This document shows positions 1 to 12,890 of a DNA stretch of 43,573 nucleotides, one piece after another. The stretch's first letter is position 1; every line of letters begins with the position of its first letter. The DNA is from Stutzerimonas kirkiae (GTDB lineage Bacteria > Pseudomonadota > Gammaproteobacteria > Pseudomonadales > Pseudomonadaceae), in the NCBI RefSeq assembly GCF_004327335.1, contig NZ_QJUO01000035.1, positions 1 to 43,573 of the forward strand. The letters are read 5' to 3'. The translations under genes were made by a program, and so were the position numbers. The notes beneath the pieces were generated by a model. It was not told the origin of the DNA. It saw only the letters and a list, made by a program, of their open reading frames with translations, and did no database searches.

Positions 1-2
1 TG

Positions 3-50
3 CTGAACCTGGCCTGGTTCGACCGCTTGGGACTGCCCCGGCTCTCATGA
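3..50 (+). CDS. C-terminal tail of intron-encoded reverse transcriptase/maturase (partial)
   Basis: Only the last 15 codons are present, reading LNLAWFDRLGLPRLS and then TGA. The ending (Y/W)FDxLGxPRLx is typical, from memory, of reverse transcriptases of bacterial class C group II introns. The domain V-like hairpin 13 bases downstream agrees with that. The gene begins outside the window, so start, length and integrity are unknown. Too short to exclude another family. Confidence 0.45.
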   Translation: MNLAWFDRLGLPRLS

Positions 51-62
51 TCTCAATCTCTC

Positions 63-98
63 GAACCGCCCGGTGCGGACCCGCATGCCGGGTGGTGT
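63..98 (+). ncRNA. Group II intron domain V-like hairpin
   Basis: Lower helix of nine pairs (65-73 with 88-96, including one G-T pair), a two-base bulge TG at 86-87 on the 3' side, an upper helix TGCG/CGCA (74-77 with 82-85) and a four-base loop. A two-base 3' bulge between a lower and a short upper helix is the geometry of the catalytic domain V. A CGC sits low in the 5' strand, where the catalytic triad is expected. The loop GACC is not a GNRA tetraloop, which lowers confidence. Confidence 0.45.
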
Positions 99-137
99 GG
101 CAGGGGCGCAGTCCATGAGGACTGCCCTCTATGCCGA

Positions 138-243
138 TGACGCTCCGCGTCATTTGCGCGGGAGTGGCCTCCATCGGGATCGGGCGCTGGGGTGCGTGAC
201 GCGGAGCGTCACGGGCGGCGTTCCCACGCGGGAGCGTGGGAAC
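138..243. repeat. REP-type palindromic repeats
   Basis: TGACGCTCCGCGTCA (138-152) and its exact reverse complement TGACGCGGAGCGTCA (197-211) form a 15-bp inverted pair. Each is also internally palindromic. Next comes GTTCCCACGC-ggga-GCGTGGGAAC (220-243), a perfect 10-bp hairpin. Sequences of this kind are scattered widely between genes in Pseudomonas genomes as REP elements. Here they separate the intron tail from the receptor remnant on the minus strand. Confidence 0.8.
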
Positions 244-269
244 GATCAGGCAACCTAGCCTGCGGGCTG

Positions 270-623
270 TCAGAATCTGTACCTGGCCGTCAGCATATAG
301 TTGCGCGGCTCTCCGAAGAAGTTACCGCTGTCCGTGCCCAGGATGACGGAGTAATGACGTTTGTCGAATACGTTATTGATATTCAGGGTCGCATCCAGGT
401 TCTGGCTGATCCTGTAGTTCGTATAGAGATCCACCAGCGTATACCCGCCTTGTTTCACTCCGTACTGGGTGTATATCTTGCTCTGGGTCTGCGTTCCTCC
501 ACCCACTTTCCAACGGTTCAGTTCGCCAGGCAGACGGTAGGTGGTGAATACCTTGAGCAGGTTGAGCGCCAGGCGGCGGGCCTGCCGTTGCTCGTTATCG
601 CCCATGGCCGTCGCTTCGCTCAT
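270..623 (-). pseudogene. fecR 5' end fused to TonB-dependent siderophore receptor 3' end (deletion remnant)
   Basis: A 117-codon frame starts with ATG overlapping the fecI stop as ATGA, exactly where fecR would start. Its first ~17 residues (MSEATAMGDNEQRQARR) look like a FecR N-terminus. From about residue 19 on it reads as the last ~100 residues of an outer-membrane siderophore receptor: LLKVFTTYRLPGE, NINNVFDKRHY, GEPRNYMLTARYRF, ending in the C-terminal Phe needed for barrel assembly. Most of fecR, its stop, and the receptor signal peptide, plug and most barrel strands are missing. The junction lies near 565-575 and the frame stays open across it. It cannot make a working anti-sigma factor or receptor. 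Confidence 0.75.
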
Positions 624-1165
624 GGCTGCTCGTCGAACTCCAGCAGCAGGCAGCGCTCGGTGGCCTTGACCATGTACTTCTTCACCGAGCTGAGGGAGAC
701 GCCGAGGCGCTGGGCGATTTCCACATAGCTCATGCCCAGGCACTGGGCCATCAGGAAGGCCTGCTTGGCCCGGGCGCCGCAGCCGTCGAGCAGGCGGTCG
801 ATCTCGCGCAGCCGGTCGAGGATCAGCACCCGTTCTTCCGTGGAGATTGCCTGGTATTCGGGGCGAATGGCCAGGGCTTCGAGGTAGGCCCGCTCCAGGC
901 GCTGGCGGCGCAGGCGGTCGAACAATACGCGGCGGGCGACGGTGGTCAGGTAGTTGCGTGGCTCGCGCAGTTCCCGCAGCAGCGCCAGCGCACTGCTGGA
1001 GGCGAGTATGCGCAGGTAGGTATCCTGCATCAGGTCGGCGGCCAGTTGCGGGCACTCGGTCTGTCTGCGCAGCCAGCCCTGTAGCCAGAGATTGTGGTTG
1101 CGATAGAGCCTGTCCAGGTCGGAGCGGGGGATTGGTTCATGCCAGGGCAATCGTTCTACGCCCAC
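620..1165 (-). CDS. ECF sigma factor, FecI family
   Basis: 181-residue iron-starvation type sigma factor that would direct RNA polymerase to a siderophore-receptor promoter. Region 2 is seen around residues 20-80 (LYRNHNLWLQGWLRR, LMQDTYLRILA). The region 4 helix-turn-helix lies near 130-175 (MSYVEIAQRLGVSLSSVKKYM). The chosen start is a GTG with no clear Shine-Dalgarno, only two bases from a Fur-like box, so translation may be leaderless or begin a few codons later at TTG (1150). The stop overlaps the ATG of the fused fecR/receptor remnant, so its anti-sigma partner and receptor are gone from this locus. It may be a free-running sigma factor or a gene losing its role. Confidence 0.88.
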   Translation of the reverse strand: MGVERLPWHEPIPRSDLDRLYRNHNLWLQGWLRRQTECPQLAADLMQDTYLRILASSSALALLRELREPRNYLTTVARRVLFDRLRRQRLERAYLEALAIRPEYQAISTEERVLILDRLREIDRLLDGCGARAKQAFLMAQCLGMSYVEIAQRLGVSLSSVKKYMVKATERCLLLEFDEQP

Positions 1166-1166
1166 G

Positions 1167-1204
1167 GAAGATGCTAATCATTCTTTTTAATCGTGGTACT
1201 GCAA
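1167..1204 (-). promoter_or_regulatory. Fur-box-like operator and promoter for fecI
   Basis: GAAGATGCTAATCATTCTT (1167-1185, plus strand) matches 14 of 19 positions of the Fur consensus GATAATGATAATCATTATC. On the minus strand, TTGCAG (1204-1199), a 16-base spacer and AATGAT (1182-1177) form a plausible -35/-10 pair, with the Fur box covering the -10. This is the expected layout for an iron-repressed fecI gene. Confidence 0.6.
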
Positions 1205-1220
1205 GTGGGATGTGAAAATA

Positions 1221-1236
1221 GCTGCAAGCGGCAAGC
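1221..1236 (+). repeat. Two heptamer copies of the GCTGCAA type
   Basis: GCTGCAAGCGGCAAGC is two tandem heptamers (GCTGCAA, GCGGCAA) in the gap between selO and fecI. It resembles the seven-copy array at 33468 and belongs to the same degenerate heptamer family. Confidence 0.5.
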
Positions 1237-1262
1237 CAGGGGCGTACGTGCGCGCTTCGCAT

Positions 1263-2777
<1,515 letters not shown>

Positions 2778-2784
2778 CTACGCG

Positions 2785-6096
<3,312 letters not shown>

Positions 6097-6235
6097 GCTA
6101 CGCAGCCATGCGGGAATGATGGTGCGAGTCTACGGATAGAGCGAGGGCAGGGCGAGCCCGGCTGACGGTTTGCCGGTCACGGTGAAAGTGCAGGCGAGAT
6201 CGGCTAACCTGCGCCGAGGTTTTCCGAGGTTAATC

Positions 6236-7585
6236 ATGCATATTCATATTCTGGGTATCTGCGGCACTTTCATGGGTTCGCTGGCGGTGCTGGCCAAGGC
6301 GCTCGGGCATCGCGTCAGCGGTTCCGATGCCAATGTCTATCCGCCGATGAGCACCCAGCTCGAGGCGCAGGGCATCGAGTTGCAGCAGGGCTACGACCCC
6401 GCGCACCTGCAGCCCGGCCCCGACCTGGTGGTGATCGGCAATGCGCTGTCGCGGGGCAACCCGGCGGTCGAATATGTGCTGAACCAGGGCCTGCCCTATG
6501 TCAGCGGGCCGCAGTGGCTGGCCGATCATGTGCTGCAGGGGCGCTGGGTGCTGGCGGTGGCCGGCACCCATGGCAAGACCAGTAGCAGCAGCATGCTGGC
6601 CTGGGTGCTGGAGCATGCCGGCATGAGCCCGGGCTTCCTGATCGGCGGCGTGCCGCGGAACTTCGGTATCTCCGCGCGCCTGGGCGATACGCCGTTCTTC
6701 GTGGTCGAGGCGGACGAGTACGACAGCGCCTTCTTCGACAAGCGCAGCAAGTTCGTGCACTACCGCCCACGCACCGCGATCCTCAACAATCTCGAGTTCG
6801 ACCATGCGGATATCTTCCCTGACCTGGCGGCCATCGAGCGGCAGTTCCATCATCTGGTGCGCACCATACCCGGCGAGGGGCTGGTCATTCATCCGGTGGA
6901 TGAGCCGGCGCTGGCGCGGGTGATCGGAATGGGCTGCTGGACGCCCGTGCAGACCACCGGGCCAGGCGGCCAATGGCAGGCGAAACTGCTCAGCGCCGAT
7001 GGTTCGCGCTTCGAAGTCAGTTACGACGGCAAGCTCGAAGGCGTGGTGGAGTGGGGGCTGAGCGGCCGCCACAACGTCGCCAATGCCCTGGCGGTACTGG
7101 CCGCGGCGCGCCATGTCGGCGTCGCGCCGGGTCTGGGGATCGAGGCGCTGGGGCGTTTCGTCAATGCCAAGCGGCGCATGGAGAAGGTCGCCGAAGTCAA
7201 CGGGGTGACGGTCTACGATGACTTCGCCCACCACCCGACCGCCATCGCCACCACCCTCGACGGCCTGCGCCAGCGGGTCGGTAGCGCGCAGGTCATCGCG
7301 GTGATCGAGCCGCGTTCCAACTCGATGAAGCTGGGTGCGCACCGCGAGGGGCTGGCCGCATCCGCCGAGCAGGCCGATGCGGTGTTCTGGTATGCGCCGC
7401 CGAACCTCGGCTGGGACTTGGCCGCCAGCCTGGCCGGGGCGAAGACGCAGACGCATGTCTGCGACTCGCTGGAGTCGATCATCGACGGGGTCAGGGCGCT
7501 GGCCAGCCCCGGCACCCAGGTGGTGATCATGAGCAATGGCGGTTTTGGCGGCCTGCATGGCAGGCTGGCCGAGGCGCTGGCATGA
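6236..7585 (+). CDS. mpl: UDP-N-acetylmuramate:L-Ala-gamma-D-Glu-meso-DAP ligase
   Basis: 449-residue Mur ligase that attaches recycled murein tripeptide directly to UDP-MurNAc in peptidoglycan recycling, in the cytoplasm. The N-terminal Rossmann segment is [14 protein letters not shown]. The ATP loop is [12 protein letters not shown], the central region has [19 protein letters not shown] and [11 protein letters not shown], and the C-terminal domain has [11 protein letters not shown] and [10 protein letters not shown]. The ATG at 6236 is chosen because GAGG precedes it at a proper distance; the frame is open further upstream but lacks family sequence there. ubiX follows 70 bp downstream, matching P. 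aeruginosa PA4020-PA4019 as I recall. Confidence 0.96.
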   Translation: MHIHILGICGTFMGSLAVLAKALGHRVSGSDANVYPPMSTQLEAQGIELQQGYDPAHLQPGPDLVVIGNALSRGNPAVEYVLNQGLPYVSGPQWLADHVLQGRWVLAVAGTHGKTSSSSMLAWVLEHAGMSPGFLIGGVPRNFGISARLGDTPFFVVEADEYDSAFFDKRSKFVHYRPRTAILNNLEFDHADIFPDLAAIERQFHHLVRTIPGEGLVIHPVDEPALARVIGMGCWTPVQTTGPGGQWQAKLLSADGSRFEVSYDGKLEGVVEWGLSGRHNVANALAVLAAARHVGVAPGLGIEALGRFVNAKRRMEKVAEVNGVTVYDDFAHHPTAIATTLDGLRQRVGSAQVIAVIEPRSNSMKLGAHREGLAASAEQADAVFWYAPPNLGWDLAASLAGAKTQTHVCDSLESIIDGVRALASPGTQVVIMSNGGFGGLHGRLAEALA

Positions 7586-7655
7586 GATATGCGAAGCCTA
7601 CGGAACTTGCCACCTTTCACAGGCAGTGCGGGCCTGTCGAAGTCGAGGATTACCC

Positions 7656-8288
7656 ATGAGCGGAGCTGAACGTATCACCCTGGCGATGACCGGTGCCTCC
7701 GGTGCGCAGTACGGCTTGCGCCTGCTCGATTGCCTGGTGCAGGAAGAACGCGAAGTGCATTTCCTCATTTCCAGGGCGGCGCAACTGGTGATGGCTACTG
7801 AAACCGACGTGGCGCTGCCGGCCAAGCCGCAGGCGCTGCAGGCCTTTCTCACGGAGTACACCGGCGCCGCGCCGGGGCAGGTGCGCGTCTACGGCAAGGA
7901 GGACTGGATGGCCCCGGTGGCCTCCGGCTCCGGCGCGCCGGGGGCGATGGTGGTGGTGCCCTGTTCCACCGGCACCCTGTCGGCCATCGCCACGGGAGCC
8001 TGTAACAACCTGATCGAGCGCGCCGCCGATGTGGCGCTCAAGGAGCGCCGGCAACTGATCCTGGTGCCCCGCGAAACGCCGTATTCCAGCATCCACCTGG
8101 AGAACATGCTGAAGCTGTCCAACCTCGGCGCGGTGATCCTGCCGGCCTCGCCCGGTTTCTACCACCAGCCGCAGACCCTGGATGACCTGGTGGACTTCGT
8201 CGTCGCGCGCATCCTCAACCAACTGGGCATCCCGCAGGACATGCTGCCGCGCTGGGGCGAGCACCATCCGGGCGGCGGGGAGGATTGA
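7656..8288 (+). CDS. ubiX: Flavin prenyltransferase UbiX
   Basis: 210 residues, typical length. UbiX joins dimethylallyl phosphate to FMN, giving the prenylated flavin used by UbiD decarboxylase in ubiquinone synthesis. Family landmarks are [15 protein letters not shown] at the N-terminus, [56 protein letters not shown] and [12 protein letters not shown]. The start at 7656 follows GAGG. It is probably co-transcribed with mpl. The region after it is filled by repeats rather than an obvious terminator. Confidence 0.97.
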   Translation: MSGAERITLAMTGASGAQYGLRLLDCLVQEEREVHFLISRAAQLVMATETDVALPAKPQALQAFLTEYTGAAPGQVRVYGKEDWMAPVASGSGAPGAMVVVPCSTGTLSAIATGACNNLIERAADVALKERRQLILVPRETPYSSIHLENMLKLSNLGAVILPASPGFYHQPQTLDDLVDFVVARILNQLGIPQDMLPRWGEHHPGGGED

Positions 8289-8300
8289 GGCTGGAAGAAG

Positions 8301-8378
8301 GAGCCGATAAGAGCGCTGGAGGCTGGACGAGAAAAGCAGAATGCGCTTGACAGGGGTTTGGCGCTGGTGCGCACACTG
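8301..8378 (+). repeat. Composite intergenic repeat: half heptamer hairpin plus 48-bp module
   Basis: 8301-8330 reads GAGCCGATAAGAGCGC, then TGGAGGCTGGACGA. This matches the left side of the repeats at 17325, 25374 and 27547 followed by one arm of the heptamer hairpin, with no second arm. 8331-8378 is a 48-bp module sharing AAAAGC, CGCTTGAC, TGGC and CGCACACTG, in the same order and nearly the same spacing, with 33417-33465. In both places a heptamer array starts right after CACTG. TTGACA (8347-8352) and CACACT (8372-8377) give at best a weak promoter with a 19-base spacer. Confidence 0.7.
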
Positions 8379-8497
8379 TCAAGCCTCAAGCCTCAAGCCT
8401 CAAGCCTCAAGCCTCAAGCCTCAAGCCTCAAGCCTCAAGCCTCAAGCCTCAAGCCTCAAGCCTCAAGCCTCAAGCCTCAAGCCTCAAGCCTCAAGCC
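8379..8497 (+). repeat. Perfect tandem array, 17 copies of TCAAGCC
   Basis: Seventeen identical 7-bp units with no mismatches, ending 44 bp before the start codon of the downstream transporter. Because 7 is not a multiple of 3, every reading frame stays open and repeats a 7-residue peptide (for example QASSLKP), but nothing suggests translation. Perfect identity suggests recent expansion or continuing homogenisation. The copy number sets the distance between anything upstream and the transporter gene. Confidence 0.97.
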
Positions 8498-8541
8498 TGC
8501 AGATCCTTTACCATGGGCGACCTTTTCGCTCAGGTCATGTC

Positions 8542-9939
8542 ATGCAAGCCCCCTTTTCCCTGGATCCCCATACCGCACGGGTGTTGCCCTGGCTGGTGGC
8601 CATCGCGTTTTTCATGCAGACGCTGGACGGCACCATTCTCAATACCGCGCTGCCGGCCATGGCCATGGACCTGCAGGAAGACCCGTTGCGCATGCAGGGG
8701 GTGGTGATCGCCTACATGCTGACCGTGGCGTTGCTGATCCCCGCCTCGGGCTGGCTGGCCGACCGTTTCGGCGCGCGGCGGACCTTTTTCGCCGCCATTG
8801 CGCTGTTCACCCTGGGTTCGCTGTTCTGCGCGCTGTCGCAGACCCTCGGGCAACTGATTTCGTCGCGGATCGTCCAGGGGCTGGGGGGCGCGCTGATGTT
8901 GCCGGTCGGGCGGCTGGTGATCCTGCGGGTGTTCCCGCGCAGCGAGTTCGTCAAGGTGATGGCCTTTATCGCCCTGCCGGGGCTGGTCGGGCCGTTGGTG
9001 GGGCCGACCCTCGGCGGCTGGCTGGTGGAGTACGCCTCCTGGCACTGGATCTTCCTCATCAACCTGCCGGTAGGCGTGCTCGGCTGCGTGTTCGCCTGGC
9101 GCTACATGCCCGCGCTGAGGGATACGCAGCGCACGCCCTTCGATAGCTTCGGCTTCATACTGTTCGGCTTGGCGATGATCCTGATCACCCTGGCACTGGA
9201 GGGCCTGGGGGAGATGCACATGCCCCATGCGCGGGTGCTGCTGTTGCTGTTCGCCGGGGCTGCCTGCCTGTGTGCCTACTGGCTGCGGGCCGCGCGTATC
9301 GACAATCCGTTGTTCAGCCCCGCGTTGTTCCACTGCCGCAGTTTTGCCGTAGGTATCCTCGGCAACCTGTTCGCGCGCCTGGGCGGCGGCGCATTGCCGT
9401 TCCTGCTGCCGTTGCTGCTGCAGATCGCCCTGGACTACTCGCCGGCGCAGGCCGGAATGGCGATGGTACCGCTGGCGCTCGGGGCGATGAGCGTCAAGCC
9501 GCTGGCCCAGCCGGTGCTACAGCGTTTCGGCTATCGCCGGGTGCTGGTGAGCAATACCCTGCTGCTGGGGACGCTGGTGATCGGCCTGGGCCTGTCGAGC
9601 GGCGTGGTGCCGCTGGCGGTGCTGCTGGTGCTGCTCTGGGTGCTGGGGATGGTCAACTCGCTGCAATTCACGGCGATGAACACCATCACCCTGATCGGCC
9701 TGAGCAACGAGCAGGCCAGCGCTGGCAACGGCCTGCTGTCGGTGGTGATCCAACTGTCCATGAGCCTTGGCGTGGCCGCGGCCAGTGCCTTGTTGAATGG
9801 TTTCAACGATCCGGGTGCGGGCGGCGATTCCTTGCGTGCTTTCCAGTTGACCTTCGTCTGTGTCGGCGGGATGACCATGCTGGCCGCGGCGCTGTTCATG
9901 CAACTGGACGAACAGGCCGGGCGTATGGCCAAGGTGTAG
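8542..9939 (+). CDS. MFS multidrug efflux transporter, DHA2 (MdtD/EmrB-like)
   Basis: 465 residues of strongly hydrophobic, multi-pass sequence of the drug:proton antiporter DHA2 type. Motifs include the first-helix FFMQTLDGTILNTALPAMA, motif A (GWLADRFGARRTF) after helix 2, and motif C-like GLVGPLVGPTLGGWLVE. Length and sequence are closest to E. coli MdtD from memory; the substrate cannot be inferred. The start is the ATG at 8542 with a modest AGG seven bases upstream. The frame continues upstream through the heptamer array, but transporter homology begins only here. The array in its leader may influence expression. Confidence 0.9.
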   Translation: MQAPFSLDPHTARVLPWLVAIAFFMQTLDGTILNTALPAMAMDLQEDPLRMQGVVIAYMLTVALLIPASGWLADRFGARRTFFAAIALFTLGSLFCALSQTLGQLISSRIVQGLGGALMLPVGRLVILRVFPRSEFVKVMAFIALPGLVGPLVGPTLGGWLVEYASWHWIFLINLPVGVLGCVFAWRYMPALRDTQRTPFDSFGFILFGLAMILITLALEGLGEMHMPHARVLLLLFAGAACLCAYWLRAARIDNPLFSPALFHCRSFAVGILGNLFARLGGGALPFLLPLLLQIALDYSPAQAGMAMVPLALGAMSVKPLAQPVLQRFGYRRVLVSNTLLLGTLVIGLGLSSGVVPLAVLLVLLWVLGMVNSLQFTAMNTITLIGLSNEQASAGNGLLSVVIQLSMSLGVAAASALLNGFNDPGAGGDSLRAFQLTFVCVGGMTMLAAALFMQLDEQAGRMAKV

Positions 9940-9999
9940 GCGGCAGGAGAATCTTGACCAAGATGGGGTGGCGCCCACGCTGGGAAGCTTGCAACTGCT

Positions 10000-11298
10000 T
10001 CAGTGCAGCTTCAAGCGTGGCTCGGTGCCGCGTCCGATGCGGTCGCCGAGCATCAGCAGGGCCGTGCGTGGCAGGCCGTAGAGCGCCACCTGGTGCATGC
10101 GGTAGAGCGAGATATAGAACATCCGCGCCAGCCAGCCTTCCAGTTTGACGTTACCCATCAGATTGCCCATCAGGTTGCCCACCGCACTGAAGCGCGACAG
10201 CGACACCAGCGAGCCGTAGTCCCGGTACTGGAAGGCGGGCAGCGCCTTGCCCTGCAGGTGCAGCGTCAATGACCTGGCCAGCAACGAAGCCTGCTGGTGC
10301 GCGGCCTGGGCTCGGGGCGGCACGTTGCGACCGCTGCCGTCGTCCAGCGGGCAGGCGGCGCAATCGCCCAGCGCGAAGATATCGTCGTCCAGCGTGGTCT
10401 GCAGGCTCGGGCGTACCAGCAACTGGTTGATGCGGTTGCTTTCCAGCCCGCCGATGCCGTTGAGGAAGTCCGGCGCCTTGATACCGGCGGCCCAGACCTT
10501 GAGGCTGGCCTGGACCACGCTGCCATCGGCGATGGTCAGGCCGTCGGCGTCGATCTGCTGCACGGCCGAGGCGGTCAGGACGCGCACGCCGAGCTTCTCC
10601 AGGGTGCTGTGCACCGGCACGCTGATACGCTCGGGCAGCGCCGGCAGCACCTTGGGGCCGGCCTCGATCAGGGTGATGTTCATGTTCTGCGGCTGGATGC
10701 CGTTCAGCCCGTAGGCCGCCAGTTCATGGGCGGCATTGTGCAGTTCGGCGGCCAGTTCCACGCCGGTGGCGCCCGCGCCGACGATGGCCACGCTGATATG
10801 GCCCTTGTCGTTGCCCTGGGCATGGGCGCACAGGTAATGGCTGAGCAACTGCTGGTGGAAGCGCTCGGCCTGCTGCGGGTTGTCGAGGAAGATGCAGTGC
10901 TCGGCCGCGCCAGCGGTACCGAAGTCGTTGGTCTTGCTGCCGATGGCGATGACCAGCGTGTCATACGGCAACCAGCGCGCGGGCAGCAGTTGGTTGCCCT
11001 GGGCATCGCTGATGGCGGTCAGCTCGATCTTTTTCGCCGCTCGATCGATCCCGCACAACCGGCCGATCTGGAAGTTGAAATGGCACCATTTCGCCTGGGC
11101 GACATAGTTGAGCTCGTTCTCCGACGAGTTCAGAGAGCCGGCGGCCACCTCGTGCAGCAGGGGTTTCCAGATATGCGTGAGGTTGGCATCGACCAGCGTG
11201 ATCTCGGCCTTGCCGCGTTTGCCCAGGGTCCGGCCCAGGCGGGTGGCCAGCTCCAGTCCACCCGCGCCGCCGCCAACGATGAGGATTCTATGGGGCAC
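10000..11298 (-). CDS. ndh: NADH dehydrogenase, type II (single subunit)
   Basis: 432-residue flavoprotein that oxidises NADH and reduces ubiquinone at the inner face of the membrane without pumping protons. The FAD fold is at residues 4-20 (RILIVGGGAGGLELATRLG) and the NADH fold near 165-185 (VAIVGAGATGVELAAEL). The FAD-contact segment DDDIFALGDCA is near 305. A C-terminal amphipathic stretch may give membrane attachment. The start is GTG at 11298 because GAGG sits at proper distance upstream and the FAD motif begins at once. Divergent from the cytochrome c5 gene. Confidence 0.94.
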   Translation of the reverse strand: MPHRILIVGGGAGGLELATRLGRTLGKRGKAEITLVDANLTHIWKPLLHEVAAGSLNSSENELNYVAQAKWCHFNFQIGRLCGIDRAAKKIELTAISDAQGNQLLPARWLPYDTLVIAIGSKTNDFGTAGAAEHCIFLDNPQQAERFHQQLLSHYLCAHAQGNDKGHISVAIVGAGATGVELAAELHNAAHELAAYGLNGIQPQNMNITLIEAGPKVLPALPERISVPVHSTLEKLGVRVLTASAVQQIDADGLTIADGSVVQASLKVWAAGIKAPDFLNGIGGLESNRINQLLVRPSLQTTLDDDIFALGDCAACPLDDGSGRNVPPRAQAAHQQASLLARSLTLHLQGKALPAFQYRDYGSLVSLSRFSAVGNLMGNLMGNVKLEGWLARMFYISLYRMHQVALYGLPRTALLMLGDRIGRGTEPRLKLH

Positions 11299-11475
11299 TG
11301 TCTGTCGCCTCGTAAAGATACTCGTTATTGGCGCGGCACCATGACACCGAGCGGGCGCCTTTACAACCGGCACTTCGTACGGTTTATAGCCTTGGGCAAA
11401 GGTACTGTGCCCCGCCCGCGCCCCTGCAGGTCGCGGTTTGCCGCTGCTTCCGATAATAACCCTGCGACATATAGG

Positions 11476-11508
11476 TTGTTTCGGCCTGTCGGGCTTGTCG
11501 GATATAAT
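11476..11508 (+). promoter_or_regulatory. Candidate promoter of the cytochrome c5 gene
   Basis: A perfect TATAAT at 11503-11508 lies 57 bp before the start codon. The -35 is not clear: TTTCGG (11479-11484) would give an 18-base spacer, TTGTTT (11476-11481) a longer one. A GC-rich inverted repeat (CGCCCGC ... GCGGGCG) follows between the -10 and the ribosome site. The rest of the 266-bp divergent gap with ndh shows nothing else I recognise. Confidence 0.5.
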
Positions 11509-11564
11509 ATCGCCCGCCCGCGATACCGTGGCCGCGGGCGTATCCAGCCAGATGAGGGTGTAAG

Positions 11565-11990
11565 GTGAACCTGATTAAGAAGATTCTGGCAGCACAGACT
11601 GCCGTAGTAGCCCTGTGGGCGATGAACGCTCAGGCTACGACGAATGATGCCATCGCCGCTCGTCTGAAGCCGGTGGGTGAGGTTTGCATCCAGGGCGAGG
11701 AGTGCGCCGCAGCTGTCGCAGGTGCTGCCGCCGCCGCTGGTGGCGGCGCCCGTTCCGCTCAGGACGTGGTCGCCAAGTTCTGCAACGCCTGCCATAGCAT
11801 CGGCCTGCTGGATGCGCCAAAGGTAGGCGATAGTGCCGCCTGGAAGGCGCGTGCCGACAAGGAAGGTGGCTTGGACGGACTGCTGGCCACCGCTATCAAG
11901 GGCCTGAATGCCATGCCGCCGAAAGGCACCTGTGCCGATTGCTCGGATGATGAGCTGAGGGAGGCCATCCAGCATATGTCCGGTCTCTGA
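11565..11990 (+). CDS. Cytochrome c5 family periplasmic cytochrome
   Basis: 141 residues with a signal peptide ending near QA (VVALWAMNAQA) and an Ala/Gly-rich linker (AAAVAGAAAAAGGGA). One class I c-type haem site CNACH is followed by SIGLLDAPKVGD. The second half, LNAMPPKGTCADCSDDELREAI, holds the axial Met and the extra Cys pair of the c5 family. It carries electrons in the periplasm or at the membrane face. The start is a GTG with GAGGG upstream. A bidirectional terminator separates it from xpt. Confidence 0.92.
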   Translation: MNLIKKILAAQTAVVALWAMNAQATTNDAIAARLKPVGEVCIQGEECAAAVAGAAAAAGGGARSAQDVVAKFCNACHSIGLLDAPKVGDSAAWKARADKEGGLDGLLATAIKGLNAMPPKGTCADCSDDELREAIQHMSGL

Positions 11991-12028
11991 CCGGTCACTG
12001 CCCCGCGTTTCGCGGGCCAGGGTTGCAA

Positions 12029-12056
12029 TGAAAAACCGCCGGCAGGCGGTTTTTCA
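12029..12056. terminator. Bidirectional intrinsic terminator
   Basis: TGAAAAACCGCC (12029-12040), loop GGCA, GGCGGTTTTTCA (12045-12056). This is a 12-bp perfect stem whose A-run and T-run give a U tail in both directions. It lies between the convergent cytochrome c5 and xpt genes. Confidence 0.95.
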
Positions 12057-12120
12057 TGCACGCACGTAAAGCGCCAGGGCCTGCGGCGGGTGTCGCGCGC
12101 CGTGCGCGGAGGAAAGCCCT

Positions 12121-12705
<585 letters not shown>

Positions 12706-12890
12706 TCAGGCGAAAAGCGGGCGGCCATCGCCCCCGTGAAAGCGGCGCATTCTCTCGCAAATCGCCATCGGATCGAAGAAAAATCGCACGATCCCCGATG
12801 TTTTGCTGATCCGGCTCAAGCCTTGCCTCTGGTCGTGGCAGGGCAGTACGGTGATACTCGAAGCCGGATCAAGACAGAGGGAGTATCGAT

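Larger units (their letters stand above)
1..135 (+). mobile_element. 3' end of a probable group II (IIC-like) intron
   Basis: The first 50 bases end an open frame that looks like the C-terminus of a group IIC intron reverse transcriptase. It is followed by a hairpin with domain V geometry (63-98) and a second hairpin resembling domain VI: stem GCAGTCC/GGACTGC at 108-114 and 119-125, loop ATGA. The intron end probably lies near 130-140. Only the 3' tail is in the window, so intactness cannot be judged. The assignment rests on structure and on recognising the protein ending. An unrelated transposase tail is the main alternative. Confidence 0.5.

Noticed and set aside
8379..8497. CRISPR array
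   Set aside because: Units are 7 bp and contiguous, with no spacers and no cas genes.
8341..8541. N-terminal extension of the MFS transporter made of QASSLKP repeats
   Set aside because: It comes from reading the noncoding heptamer array in frame. Transporter homology and a ribosome site begin at 8542.
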